From Sycobia sp. Sy_11 (taxonomy: Eukaryota > Arthropoda > Insecta > Hymenoptera > Epichrysomallidae): a stretch of DNA of 64,000 bases. The stretch lies in NCBI GenBank assembly GCA_018907035.1, contig JACCIC010000165.1, forward strand, positions 806,001 through 870,000, given 5' to 3'. Positions 27,018-37,806 of the stretch are shown one piece after another (position 1 is the stretch's first letter; the number at the start of each line of letters is the position of its first letter). The position numbers were made by a program, and so were the translations under genes. The notes under the pieces were generated by a model. It worked only from the letters and a program-made list of their open reading frames with translations, ran no database searches and was not told where the DNA came from.

Positions 27018-27747
27018 TATATAGATAATATATATACCACTCAAACTACGATCCAAAGAAAACTAAATATTATCAATGTTAAAGAAATTGCACACCTCAA
27101 TGCATCACAGTTCATTTTTTGTCAAGTGAAACATCAAACTTTACATTACGATCATGCGATTCAGAAATGAATTTTTACTTATTTTAAGGCTATTTCGAAT
27201 CCTCTGTTGTCGAAGAATTATTAAATAATATAATTATTCGGCCAATAATTGTATTTTGTTTCTTTCGACTGATACGACACTTAAACTAAATCAGGAAAAT
27301 CCCATATTGGCTAACTTTTAAGCAACAGTTTATAACTTGGCAGTTCTAGTAGATGTTAGAAAGTTCAACATTGATACCTTTTATATTATACATAGATAAA
27401 TTGTCATCTACATTTTGAAGACTCTTATTTAATACTGATATCTTGGAATTGTATGCTAGTAGAGTATAGATCTATTAATTTCTTAATCAAAATTCACGTT
27501 ACATCAATTAGAATTATGAATAGAAATATCAATAAATTATGGTATATTAAAATATACATTCTTTGTATTAATTGAATTCTCGCAATACATTTACTGAACA
27601 ATGCTAATAGAATTTTATTATTGTATGGTAAAGGAAAAGAACAGTTAGTTCGCTTTATATAAAATAAGATTAATTTAAAACGTTTCTCTGTCCTTGTTAA
27701 AACTAAATAAAATAAAATTAAATAAAATTTTTGGCATCATTTTTTTA
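27018..27747. other. AT-rich DNA between two mariners
   Basis: No gene recognised in about 730 bp. Confidence 0.5.
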
Positions 27748-28791
27748 TTAGGTGTATAAGTATGTTTTCATCGTTTGACAAAAGATGGCGTCACCAGTGG
27801 ATCCCGGCACAAATGTCAGACTTCATGGGTTATATTTGTAGGTTGTGTATCTGTCAAAAACATTGCAGTATTATATTTGAGCGTTTCTTTCGATGTCGTT
27901 TATTTTATCAAGCAAAGTCATGGTAAGTGTCTAATCAAAAAAAACGGCATTTGCGGGATGAGCTGCTTCTATTCTTTAATATGAGGAAAAATGCGGTTAA
28001 TTCATAAAAATGATTCATTCATAAGATTGGAAACAGCGTCCCGTACGAATTAACGCCGAGAAACGTCGAAAGGCGATTTTGAATATCCAAAATGTTGCTT
28101 CATCGGTATAAAAATAAATCATTTTAATGTCTTATTATGACTGGTGATGAAAAATGGATTTATCGTGATAACCCGAAACGCAGAAAATCGTATATAAAGC
28201 CCGGTGAGCCCGACCAATCAACGCCGAAATGAAGTATTCGCATTAATATGGTCATACTCTGTATATGGTGGCATTAAAAGCGTTTTGTATAATACGAACT
28301 CTTTCGAGTGCTCAATCCATAAAAGGACTGCATTATCGTACTCAATTTATTCGTTTGAAGTGAGTATCACAGAAAAAATGGTCGAGTGTGAGATCAAGCA
28401 TGAGTCCATCATTTTTCATCACGATAACGTTTACGACATGTTGCGGCTTCGGTGGAAAACTATTTGCAGAAAACTGGATGGTAAAATCTGCCTCACCCGC
28501 CTAACAGTCCAGACTTGGCATCATCTGACTACTACTTGTTTCGATCAATGCAGAATGTTCTTACGAGAATAAGCTTCAGTTTAATAGATGGAATCAAAAA
28601 TTGACTTAATACATTCTTGGTCGCGAAATACTAGAAATTTTTTTGATCCGCAATTCATAAATTGGCGGAAAGATGGGAAATAGTAATAGCTCCCGTAGGA
28701 AGATACTTTGAATAAAGTGTTTATAACCACGTTTTGATATTAAAACCGCACTTTTCAGAAAAAAACACTTGAAATTTACTTGTATACCCAA
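27748..28791 (+). pseudogene. Decayed mariner of a second subfamily (1,044 bp)
   Basis: Left terminus TTAGGTGTATAAGTATG; right terminus, inverted, TTGGGTATACAAGTAAA; TA flanks at 27746-27747 and 28792-28793. Plus-strand fragments include NAEKRRKAILNIQNV (about 28052), TGDEKWIYRDNPKRRKSYIK (about 28142, first catalytic Asp), HHDNV (about 28420) and PNSPDLASSDYYLFRSMQN (about 28505, third Asp), ending with a region matching the usual mariner C-terminus before the stop near 28717. It has many stops and frameshifts. The N-terminal DNA-binding part is partly lost, which explains the short length. Confidence 0.85.
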
Positions 28792-29420
28792 TAGAATTTC
28801 AAATATAAAATAATATTTAAATTTTCTCGCTTCCATTATCTTTAGCTTTGCTTAACCTCTCATTAAAAATTACGCTGTAAATTTAAAAATTAATTTTCAA
28901 CAATATTATCGAAAGTATTCTTTATAATTAATTTTTAATTAACAAGATATAATCAAATATTTTTTTATAATGCTATTTATAACAATTGTTATCCACGTAC
29001 TCAATCTTCAAAATACATGTTTTGGTCTTGTTATATTGTTGTTTAGTAAGAAACATGTATCTTTTTACATACTTCTAAATTTCAAAATTGTAGAAATTCA
29101 TTAACAACCAAAAAAACTTCGGACAAAAAAGTATAGTAATATTAACAATTTCTGACCTTAATAAAAATTGTGTTATTTGTTTTTTGTTCTAATCGTAAAT
29201 TGGAAATAGTAATATGAAACACTTTTGAGTTCGACCCTCCAAAACTTGAAAAATTGTATATTAAATTAAGTAGGATGAGGCACGTCTATTTTTAGAGGCT
29301 AATTTTGGAATTTCATTAGTTAAAAACTATGCTTTCAGTTTACCCTAAACTAGTTTTTTCTAAATAAATACCATTATTAGGTTAGATATGACAAAAAATA
29401 TCGCATTCTTATGTGTGTAG

Positions 29421-29481
<61 letters not shown>

Positions 29482-29497
29482 ATATCATATCATTATA
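28792..29497. other. AT-rich DNA with (AT)n at 29429-29473
   Basis: No gene recognised; it ends in an AT microsatellite just before a Helitron-like 5' end. Confidence 0.5.
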
Positions 29498-30800
29498 TCA
29501 TACTAATTTATAAAGACAAAACGTATTTTTGTGTGTGTACACGATAAACAAAAAAACTACACTGAACCGATTACTCTAAAATTTGAAATATAAAATTAAT
29601 AAATATTTTTATCGGTTTTACAGTCTATAATATAATATAGTAGCTAAAAGAATGACAGTCAGACGTCCTTGTTTATGTTCACCCCCGTACAATCTGCAAT
29701 AAAACTTAATACTACAATAAATTATATTAAAAATTAAAAATAAAATTAATAATAAAATAAAATCATAAATAAAATAAAATAAAAATAATAAATAAAATAA
29801 AATAAAAATAATTAAGTAATATTCTATGTTCGTAAAGGACAAGCTGACTGTCCCCACCACCTTAAATTTAGAATCACCTTGTTAGATTCTTCGAACCGCT
29901 ATGGTTCATTTTCAGGAAATTGAAAAACTGAGCATGCTTCTTTATATATCCCATCCCTCTCTAAATTTACATTTACACTCTAAATTTATTAGTATAACAT
30001 TTATAGGACCCCCCTTTTCTTAACTTACATGCGAAATACAAATTTTATATACCTTGTTTTAAAATATTTACATTTTTAAATTCGAGAGAATGTAATAAGT
30101 TTAAATTATGTTAACTAACTTAACTCGAGCTTCGTTCTTGAAAATGAACTTTAGCGGTTCCAATCGTCGGACACTAAGGTAATTCTAAATTTAAGGTGGT
30201 GGGGGCTGTCAGGTTGTCCTTTACTAATATAGAATAATACTTTTGTTATTTTTATTTTATTTTATTTATTATTATATTTTTATTTTATTATTAATTTTAT
30301 TTTTAATTTTTATTATAATTTATTGTAGTAATAAGATTTATTTCAGATTCTACGGGGGTGAATAGAAACAAGGACAGTCTGACTGTCATTATTTTAGCTA
30401 ATATATTATATTATAGACTGTAAGACCGATAAAAATATTTATTAATTTAATTCAGAACATATAATATAGATTCTATATGATCTTGAGAAGGACAGAGACT
30501 ATGTTTTTTATTGAAATTTATATTACTTTGAATAATAAATTAAGTTAACTGTCTTAGCAGTCAGTTTCACGAGGGGCAGTAAGTTGCGTCTTGAATCAGA
30601 AATATGAACACACACTAGTCCGCTGAAAGCATTAATACCAGGCCAGGTCAGTTGAATGGTCATATCCAATTTTGGGAGTCGTATCTTAAAGAAGGTGTGA
30701 CGTTAGTCGGTATTACCTTTTTTATTCTTCAGGTTAATCTGACTACTCTCACACCTTATGAATTCTTGATTTTTATCAATTTTATTTTTTCTTATCGCTG

Positions 30801-30842
<42 letters not shown>

Positions 30843-30957
30843 CTCTCTCTTCCTCCATTTTCTCTTATAAAATGGTTGTGAATCCCAAATCATATTGAAT
30901 GTAATTTGTAACGACAATTTGTGATGGTAAAATAGGGTTCTTTACCAACAACGTATA
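29498..30957 (+). mobile_element. Helitron-like non-autonomous element, 5' part, interrupted by a PLE
   Basis: Starts A|TCATACTAATTTATAAAGAC, continues with ACACGATAA, CTGAACCGATT and ATAGATTCTATAT blocks, and includes a (TC)n tract (about 30800-30850). The same text appears in inverse orientation at 32240-32882 and again at 33178-33599, so it is a dispersed family with a constant 5' end beginning TC. The middle is split by a PLE insertion (29590-30450). The 3' end is missing: the element stops in an AT run against the 3' end of the next copy. The Helitron call rests on the TC start and on the CTAG/CTAA 3' ends of related copies; no Rep/helicase is encoded. Confidence 0.6.
29590..30450. mobile_element. 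Palindromic PLE pseudo-LTR element, B subfamily
   Basis: Inverted repeats of about 290 bp flank a unique centre of about 250 bp. The left arm reads TTAATAAATATTTTTATCGG, TGACAGTCAGAC, CACCCCCGTA, an A-rich tract, then GGACAAGCTGACTGTCCC and a decayed hammerhead near 29890-29920. The right arm mirrors it, ending GACCGATAAAAATATTTATT. The elements differ from the 56-63 kb subfamily in the terminal ATCGG, in the position of the A/T-rich tract (inside the intron-like part) and in helix II sequence. It is inserted in a Helitron-like element, with flanking copies of a degenerate AAATTTGNNATATA-type duplication. No ORF. Confidence 0.75.
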
Positions 30958-31144
30958 TATATTAGCATCCCTCGTCTCGACTTCGCCCGAGATAATAATT
31001 TAACCGATTTTATAAGCAAATAATTGACCGTAATGTACCTATCGTCGCTTCTATATATACAGTATGTATATATAGAATGTACAACCTTATTTAATACACA
31101 TATATATGCATATTACATACGGCTTCTATGAGGAAAATTGTACT

Positions 31145-31990
31145 TTCGAGTTCGAGCGGTAAAAAAAGATGTCCAAGTGTCTCGAGACTACGTTTATAGA
31201 GTATCATGTTCGGAATATAGAATATGTCTCCGGACGACTGCTATAGAGAGTTTCGTGTTGGGAATGTAGAATACGACTTCCGGGTATCCCAGGACGACTT
31301 TTACTGGAAGTGTACGTGTTCAAATGATAGAAAATGAATCTCTTTATAGAAGTCTCTTTAACACTCCCCGTAGAAGTCGTTCCTGATATCGTATTCGAAC
31401 GTCCCAACATGAATCTCCCCATAGAAGTCGTCTCGACATACATGGACATCATATTCTACCGTCCGAACACGAAATTCCTCGTGGAAGTCGTCCCATCATA
31501 CCTGGACATCGTCTTCTACCGTCCGAACCCGAAATTCCCCGTGGAAGTAGTCCCGTCATACCTGGACATTGTTTTCTACTAACTAAACACGGTACTCCCC
31601 GTAGAAGTCGTTCCAAAACACCTGGGAATCGCATTCTATCATCCAAACACGAAACTCCCCGAATAAGTTGTCCCGACGTACCTAAACATCGTTTCCTACC
31701 AACTAAATAAAATAAAAAATAGTCCCAGTAGAAGTCGTCCCGAGAAAGCTAGCATCTCTTCCGAACGACTAAACACAATACTCCCCGTAGAAGTCGTTCG
31801 GAAAGACCTAGATATAGTATTTAACCGTCCCAACACGGATATTCTCATGGAAGTTGATTTCCTCATACTTGGACGTCGTTTTCTATCAACTAAATCCAAT
31901 ATTCCCCGTAGAAATCACCCAGAGACACCTAGAGATGGCATTCTATTATTCAAATACACAACTGCCTATAGAAATCGTATTTAAAATGTA
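31145..31990. repeat. 60-bp minisatellite with an orientation switch
   Basis: About 14 units of 60 bp. From about 31340 to 31990 the plus strand reads variants of GAAGTCGTCCCATCATACCT then GGACATCGT.TTCTACCGTC then CGAAC; because 60 is divisible by 3 one frame stays open and gives a 20-residue repeat (EVVPSYLDIVFYRPNPKFPV). From about 31145 to 31335 the units lie in the opposite orientation. The open frame is most likely a by-product of unit length, since the array sits in a non-coding element and some units contain stops. Confidence 0.85.
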
Positions 31991-32143
31991 TATATATAAT
32001 ATGTACAATATGATATACATACAATATATATACAATATATATATACATACAATATATGTACAATATAATTTACATAAAATATGGTATACGAATAGCATAT
32101 TTTTTAAGCAGACGATGCATATTGCTCTTTTATGCAGAAGCGA

Positions 32144-32148
<5 letters not shown>

Positions 32149-32201
<53 letters not shown>
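32149..32201. repeat. (AT)n microsatellite
   Basis: About 26 AT units, seen directly, inside the Helitron-like element. Confidence 0.97.
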
Positions 32202-32204
<3 letters not shown>

Positions 32205-32402
32205 TAGTTTCAAGGTTGTTGGTAAAGAATCCTATTTTACCATCATTGCTTTTGTCCAAACTAAAAAAAACATAGTCTCTTGTCACAATTCTGAAGTTAA
32301 TAGAATGTATAAAAATAAAAATATAATTTGTCGTCACAAACTATATTCAGTATGATTTGGCATGCAGAACTATTTTATAAGAGAAAAAGAAAAAAGGACA
32401 TG

Positions 32403-32407
<5 letters not shown>

Positions 32408-32447
<40 letters not shown>
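32408..32447. repeat. (GA)n microsatellite
   Basis: About 20 GA units; the matching TC tract lies at about 30800-30850 in the inverted copy, so the array is part of the element family. Confidence 0.95.
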
Positions 32448-32448
<1 letters not shown>

Positions 32449-32882
32449 TTCTCATGTAAGAGAAAATAAAATTTACAAAAGTCAAAAGATATCCATAAGG
32501 TGTGAGAGTAGTGTCAGATTAACCTGAAGAACAAAAAAGGTAATACCGACTGACGTGACACCTCCTTTAGGATACGAATCCCAAAGTTGAATATGAACAT
32601 TCGTTTGAGTTGGCCTGGTATTAATACTTTAAGCGGACTACTTTGAGTTGATGTTGTTTGTGATTCAAGACGCCACCTAGTGGTCGCTGACCGAACTGAT
32701 TTTTAAAACCATGAACTTAATTTATTGATGAAAGTAAAATGATTTTCAATAAAAAACATAGCCTATGTCCTTCCCAAGATAATATAGAATCTATATGCCA
32801 AATTTCAGAACAATCAGTTCATTCATTTTTTCGGTTATCGTGTACAAACAAAAACACGTTTTGTCTTTATTAATTAGTATGA

Positions 32883-33177
32883 AGTATGATATAGTCTAAC
32901 AAAGAACTTGCAGTAATAATTATTAATAAGATTTAGGCTGTCCTGGTATCGAACTCCTTATCTTTTCTTGCATACCAATTGAAAATGAGATGGAGTATAA
33001 TAAAAAAACTCTTTTCTATTTCCATTGTTGCTTGATAATATTTCAATATATTTGGAAATGCTGTACTTTATTTAATGAAATATTGCTCGTTGTTTTAGAA
33101 CATTTTGTATTTACTTACGTTTTAAATCAATATGAATCAACCGACTAAAAAGAAGTAATCAGTTTGTATTTCCCACG
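32883..33177. other. AT-rich DNA between two Helitron-like copies
   Basis: About 295 bp without recognised content. Confidence 0.45.
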
Positions 33178-33599
33178 TAGAGAAAATAAAATTTACAAAA
33201 ATCAAAAGATATCCGTAAGGTGTGAGAATAGTGTCAGATTAACCTGAAGAACAAAAAAGCTTATACCAACTAACGCCACACCTTCTTTAGGATACGAATC
33301 CCAAAGTTGGATATGAACATTTGTCTGAGCTGGCCTGGTATTAATACTTTAAGCGGACTACTTTGAGTTGATGTTCGTGAGTCAAGACGCCACCTAGTGG
33401 CCGCTGGTGAAACTGATTATTAAAACCATTAACTTAATTTATTGATGAAAGTAAAATAATTTTCAATAAAAAACATAGCCTACGTCCTTCCCAAGATAAT
33501 ATAGAATCTATATATCAAATTTCAGAACAATCGGTTCAGTAGTTTTTTCGGTTATCGCGTACAAACAAAAACACGCTTTGTCTTTCTAAATTAGTATGA
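33178..33599 (-). mobile_element. Truncated Helitron-like copy (5' end only)
   Basis: Minus strand starts A|TCATACTAATTTAGAAAGAC (33599) and matches the first 420 bp of the 30962-32882 element closely, including the CTGACACTATTCTCACACC block. It breaks off at 33178 just before the position of the (TC)n tract. Confidence 0.7.
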
Positions 33600-33636
<37 letters not shown>

Positions 33637-33649
33637 TACGGTTTCTACT

Positions 33650-34395
33650 GAGAAACATTGTTTTGACGTGTACAGGCAGCCGAATATGATATCCCTATAC
33701 CTCAGGATAATTTCTATTGTGAACTTTCTGTTTGGATGATAGAATGCGATGTCTCGGTGTCTCTGAAGGATTTTTACGTGGACTATTGTATTTAATTGCT
33801 AGAAAACGACGTCCAGGTATGTATGAACGACTTCTCTGTGAAGATACGTGTTGAGACGGTAGAGATGTCTAGGTGTTTCCGAACAACTTCTACGGGGAGT
33901 ATTGTATTTAAGCGGTAGAAATAATGTCTAATCTTCTCGGGACGACTTCTACTGGGACTATCGTGTTTAGTTGGTTGCAAAAGATGTCGAGGTATGTCGG
34001 AATGTCTTCTATGGGAGTTTCGTTTTGGGAGGGTAGAAGATGATTTTCAGGTATGAGCAACGACTTCTATGGGGAGATCAGTGTAAGGACGGTAGAGTAC
34101 AATTTCTAGGTGTTTGGGATCGATTTCAACGGGGAGTTTCGTGTATAGTTGGTGGGAAACAATGTCCAGATATGTTGGAGAGGGACTTCTACGAAGAGAT
34201 TCGTATTCTATCGTTCGAACACGTAGACCCTCAATAGTCATCGTCCCTTGATCGTATTCTACATCCCCAACAGAAAATTGTCTATATCAGTTCTCCCGAG
34301 ACATATCTTATCGTCCGAACATGATGCTCTTCGTAAATGTCGTCTCGAGATACTTGGACATCTTTTCCAACCACTCGAGCTCGAAAGAACTATTT
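33650..34395. repeat. 60-bp minisatellite, second array, also with an orientation switch
   Basis: About 9 units reading ACTTCTACGGGGAG... are followed from about 34215 by about 3 units in the reverse orientation (TCGTCTCGAGATACTTGGAC-like). This is the mirror image of the array at 31145-31990, so both arrays share the same internal switch. Confidence 0.8.
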
Positions 34396-34419
34396 CCCCA
34401 TCGAAGCCATATGTAATAT

Positions 34420-34527
<108 letters not shown>

Positions 34528-34728
34528 TATATAAAATGGTCGTCAAAAGCTTTTTGAAGTGGATGCGACTTTGAAGCAACTTTTTATACAGAAGCGAAGA
34601 TAGATAAATTACGGTCAATTATTTATAGAAATATATATTTATATATAGAGTACTTTTTAAATTCATATTATTGAATTATGAAATCGGTTAAAATATTTTC
34701 TGGAGCGAAGCCGAGACGAGGGATGCTA

Positions 34729-34732
<4 letters not shown>

Positions 34733-34791
<59 letters not shown>
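34733..34791. repeat. (AT)n microsatellite
   Basis: About 29 AT units directly after a Helitron-like 3' end. Confidence 0.97.
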
Positions 34792-34792
<1 letters not shown>

Positions 34793-34949
34793 TTATATAT
34801 GCTCTTTGCTGCAGGATAATAACAAATATAAGACCTAGTACAATGTACGCTTTTCATAATCATCCATACAAAAGGCAAAAATAATTAAGAATGTAAAAAA
34901 AAACATAATATTCACAATATAGTGCGCTAAGAAATGAGCTAGATAGATA

Positions 34950-35113
34950 CATAGCAGCTTTTTATACAGAAGCGACGATAGATAAATTACGGTCGATTAT
35001 TTATAGTAATATGGATCTGCATATATAAAATACTTTTTACTTGGGTATTATTGAAATGTTTATGAAATCGGTTAAATTATTATTTCGCGCGCGAACGAAA
35101 CGGGGGATGTTAG
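34950..35113 (+). mobile_element. Helitron-like 3'-end fragment
   Basis: Repeats the last 160 bp of the preceding element (TATACAGAAGCGACGATAGA, TTACGGTCGATTATTTATAG, GAAATCGGTTAAATTATTAT), ending GGGGGATGTTAGT, where the CTAG terminus has become TTAG. Confidence 0.55.
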
Positions 35114-35518
35114 TATATATAGCTTTATTTATATTTGGGATTTGAGTTGTTATAAAATTTTTATAAAAGGTAATGAAAGTTCGAAATTATTTTCGAAAAT
35201 ATTTTCGAAAAGACTTTCTAAATTATCTGAGTTTGGCTGTCCATTTCAGATGGTGGCTTCGGAAGATAAAACAAAGTCGCTCAATATGGTTTTCATAGAT
35301 ACATATTATCCGGCCGTATTGTTTGCTTTATGGGCTGGTGATATTTCAAAGATTTTTCAAAATTGACGATTAGCACATAGCGGCAACTTTTTATAGAAAA
35401 TTCAACAAATTCCATACTTGAACAGTATCCAAAAGTAGTTCCATTCTCTCTTCAATATGTTGTGATTCGAATTTTTTGGATTATTATTACCTTTGGATGA
35501 TTTTAAAAAGGTTAATTG
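35114..35518. other. AT-rich DNA, no gene recognised
   Basis: About 400 bp; an open frame at 35142-35366 has no recognisable motif. Confidence 0.45.
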
Positions 35519-35623
35519 AATTACTATATTCAAAACAATTGAATTGTACTTTTGTCGACTGCCCATATACAAATTAATAAATATTTTTTTATTGGTCTTA
35601 CAGTCCAATCAATTCAATCCAAA

Positions 35624-35656
<33 letters not shown>

Positions 35657-35894
35657 AAAAATAAAAATAAAAAAAAAAAGAAAAAATAAAAAAACATAAA
35701 TAAATAAAAATAAAATAATAATTAAAAATAATAATTAAATTAAAAATTAAATTAAAATTATAATGACAGTCAGACTGTCCTTGTTTACATTCACCCCCGT
35801 AGACTAATCCGAAAATAAAATATTAGCTGAAAAAATTCTTTGTTAGTAAAGTGCAGTCTGACTGTCCCCAACACCCTTACCTAATTGAAGACTT

Positions 35895-35934
35895 GTCAAA
35901 CGTTTCGAGCTCGCTATGGCTCCTCATCAGGGAC
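35895..35934 (-). ncRNA. Hammerhead ribozyme motif (helix I mismatch)
   Basis: Minus strand: GTCC-CTGATGA-helix II-GAA-ACGT-T-TGAC. The core is intact; helix I position 1.1 is T instead of G, giving one mismatch against GTCC. Possibly weakened. Confidence 0.8.
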
Positions 35935-35947
35935 TTAGGAGTTAGGA

Positions 35948-35988
35948 GTCCCTGATGAGGAGCCGTAGCGAGCTCGAAACGTTGGGAC
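35948..35988 (+). ncRNA. Hammerhead ribozyme motif (1-nt insertion in helix I)
   Basis: GTCC-CTGATGA, helix II, GAA-ACGT-T then GGGAC instead of GGAC. The extra G would bulge from helix I. It lies 13 bp from the oppositely oriented copy. Confidence 0.82.
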
Positions 35989-36100
35989 AAGTCTTCAATT
36001 AGGTAAGGGTGTTGGGGACAGTCAGACTGCACTTTACTAATTAATAAATATTTTTTTTTTTTATTGGTCTTACAGTCCAATCAATTTCAACCAAAAATAA

Positions 36101-36131
<31 letters not shown>

Positions 36132-36404
36132 TAAAATAAAAATAAAAACTAAAAAATAAAAAATAAAAATAACAATAAAAAATAAAAAATAAGAAATACA
36201 AATAATAAATAATAAAAATAAAAAATAAAAATTAAAAATAAAAATTAAATTAAAAATTAAATTAAAATGATAATGACAGTCAGACTGTCCTTGTTTATAT
36301 TCACCCCCGTAGACTAATCTGAAAATAAAATATTAGCTGAAAAAATTCTTTGTTAGTAAAGTGCAGTCTGACTGTCCCCAACACCCTTACCTAATTGAAG
36401 ACTT

Positions 36405-36444
36405 GTCCAACGTTTCGAGCTCGCTACGGCTCCTCATCAGGGAC
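36405..36444 (-). ncRNA. Type I hammerhead ribozyme, intact core
   Basis: Minus strand: helix I GTCC/GGAC, CTGATGA, helix II with GAGC/GCTC arms and one extra G, GAA, ACGT (helix III of two pairs in a monomer, or a 4-bp duplex in a dimer), T at the cleavage position. All invariant core bases are present. Confidence 0.88.
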
Positions 36445-36458
36445 TGTAGGGGTCACCA

Positions 36459-36498
36459 GTCCCTGATGAGGAGCCGTAGCGAGCTCGAAACGTTGGAC
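36459..36498 (+). ncRNA. Type I hammerhead ribozyme, intact core
   Basis: Mirror copy of 36405-36444, separated by 14 bp. Predicted cleavage follows T36494. Confidence 0.88.
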
Positions 36499-36512
36499 AA
36501 GTCTTCAATTAG

Positions 36513-36584
36513 GTAAGGGTGTTGGGGACAGTCAGACTGCACTTTACTAACAAAGAATTTTTTCAGCTAATATTTTATTTTCAG
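36513..36584 (+). other. Intron-like segment of PLE pseudo-LTR (72 nt)
   Basis: AG|GTAAGG donor, TTTACTAAC branch-site match, TTTTATTTTCAG|AT acceptor; mirrored on the minus strand at 36319-36390. Confidence 0.6.
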
Positions 36585-36771
36585 ATTAGTCTACGGGGGT
36601 GAATATAAACAAGGACAGTCTGACTGTCATTATCATTTTAATTTAATTTTTAATTTAATTTTTATTTTTAATTTTTATTTTTTATTTTTATTATTTATTA
36701 TTTGTATTTCTTATTTTTTATTTTTTATTGTTATTTTTATTTTTTATTTTTTAGTTTTTATTTTTATTTTA

Positions 36772-36802
<31 letters not shown>

Positions 36803-37121
36803 TTATTTTTGGTTGAAATTGATTGGACTGTAAGACCAATAAAAAAATATTTATTAATTTGTATATGGGCAGTCGACAGAAGTACAATTCAATTGCACTT
36901 TACTAACAAAGAATTTTTTCAGCTAATATTTTATTTTCAGATTAGTCTACAGGGGTGAATGTAAACAAGGACAGTCTGACTGTCATTATAATTTTAATTT
37001 AATTTTTAATTTAATATTTATTTTTAATTTCTATTTTATTTTTATTTTTATTTTATTTTTGGATTGAATTGATTGGACTGTAAGACCAATAAAACAATAT
37101 TTATTAATTACTATATTCAAA

Positions 37122-37765
37122 CATTGAATTTCTATTATAAGGAATGTGTGATTTTATTGTGAATTAAAGTAATATCTTTCTTCCCCCCCCCCTCTTTCTC
37201 TCTCTCTCTCTCTTTCTCTGCGTGTATGTATTCGATGGCTTACAATGAATTTTTTTTCAATTTATGAAAGCAATATCTATTACTTATATTAAATTTAATG
37301 AATATAAGGCATGAGTATTAAATAATGACATTGGTGGTATTAAGAATTTTCTTGTATTTATTTATTATATTACCTTTCTATGGATCCCTTCTCTATCCCT
37401 ACACCGCTCCATGCGAATCTTTCATTGATCGAAACACTGTTGAAAAGATTTTTTTTTATAAGTTTCCTTATGACGCGCGTCTCTTTTTTCACAGTTTCAA
37501 CATATATCTTATTTCTTTCATGCAGATTTCATAAATATCGAAAAAACGATTATCTTTTTGCACTCTTCCAGTGCATGGATTCGCACTTTCTTTCAGCATC
37601 ATAGTTAAAAAAGAAGATTCTTTACATGTTATTACCATTTGCAACATATAATAATTATAAGTTTGACCCATTTTCAGTCGCATTGTAAGTGTTAATATAA
37701 ATATTTCTGCAAGCTTCTTGAGGTTAAAATGTGATTCTCGGCACTAGTTTGGCACATACTTTTTG

Positions 37766-37770
<5 letters not shown>
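37122..37770. other. AT-rich DNA with (CT)n, no gene recognised
   Basis: A (CT)n run lies at about 37190-37220. The sequence between here and the gypsy element shows no integrase or LTR. Confidence 0.5.

Positions 37771-37802
<32 letters not shown>
37771..37802. repeat. (AT)n microsatellite at the broken end of the gypsy element
   Basis: About 16 AT units; the RNase H reading frame stops being recognisable exactly here. Confidence 0.95.

Positions 37803-37806
<4 letters not shown>

Larger units (their letters stand above)
30962..32882 (-). mobile_element. Helitron-like non-autonomous element carrying a 60-bp minisatellite
   Basis: Read on the minus strand it starts TCATACTAATTAATAAAGAC (32882) and ends with GCGAAGTCGAGACGAGGG then ATGCTAA|T (30962). 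A CTCG..CGAG hairpin about 10 nt before the CTAA end fits the Helitron 3' pattern (hairpin plus CTRR, insertion before T). It contains an (AG)n tract, an (AT)n tract and the minisatellite at 31145-31990. No replication-initiator or helicase sequence is present, so it would need an autonomous partner. The 5' flanking base is T rather than A, which weakens the boundary slightly. Confidence 0.6.
35519..37121. mobile_element. Two nested palindromic PLE pseudo-LTR elements
   Basis: The outer element (about 35535-37105) is a head-to-head pair of pLTR arms centred near 35941, flanked by AATTACTATATTCAAA at 35519-35534 and 37106-37121 (the first four bases could also belong to the element end). The inner element (36041-36893, 853 bp) is a near-perfect palindrome centred at 36451.5 and sits inside the outer right arm, flanked by TGCACTTTACTAA at 36028-36040 and 36894-36906. 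Each arm has the order hammerhead, intron-like segment, GGGGGTGAAT block, A/T-rich tract, GATTGGACTGTAAGACCAAT, TTATTAATT. Neither has coding sequence. They are non-autonomous relatives of the 56-63 kb element. Confidence 0.88.

Noticed and set aside
31854..32355. Open frames rich in Ile-Tyr
   Set aside because: Product of the (AT)n array.
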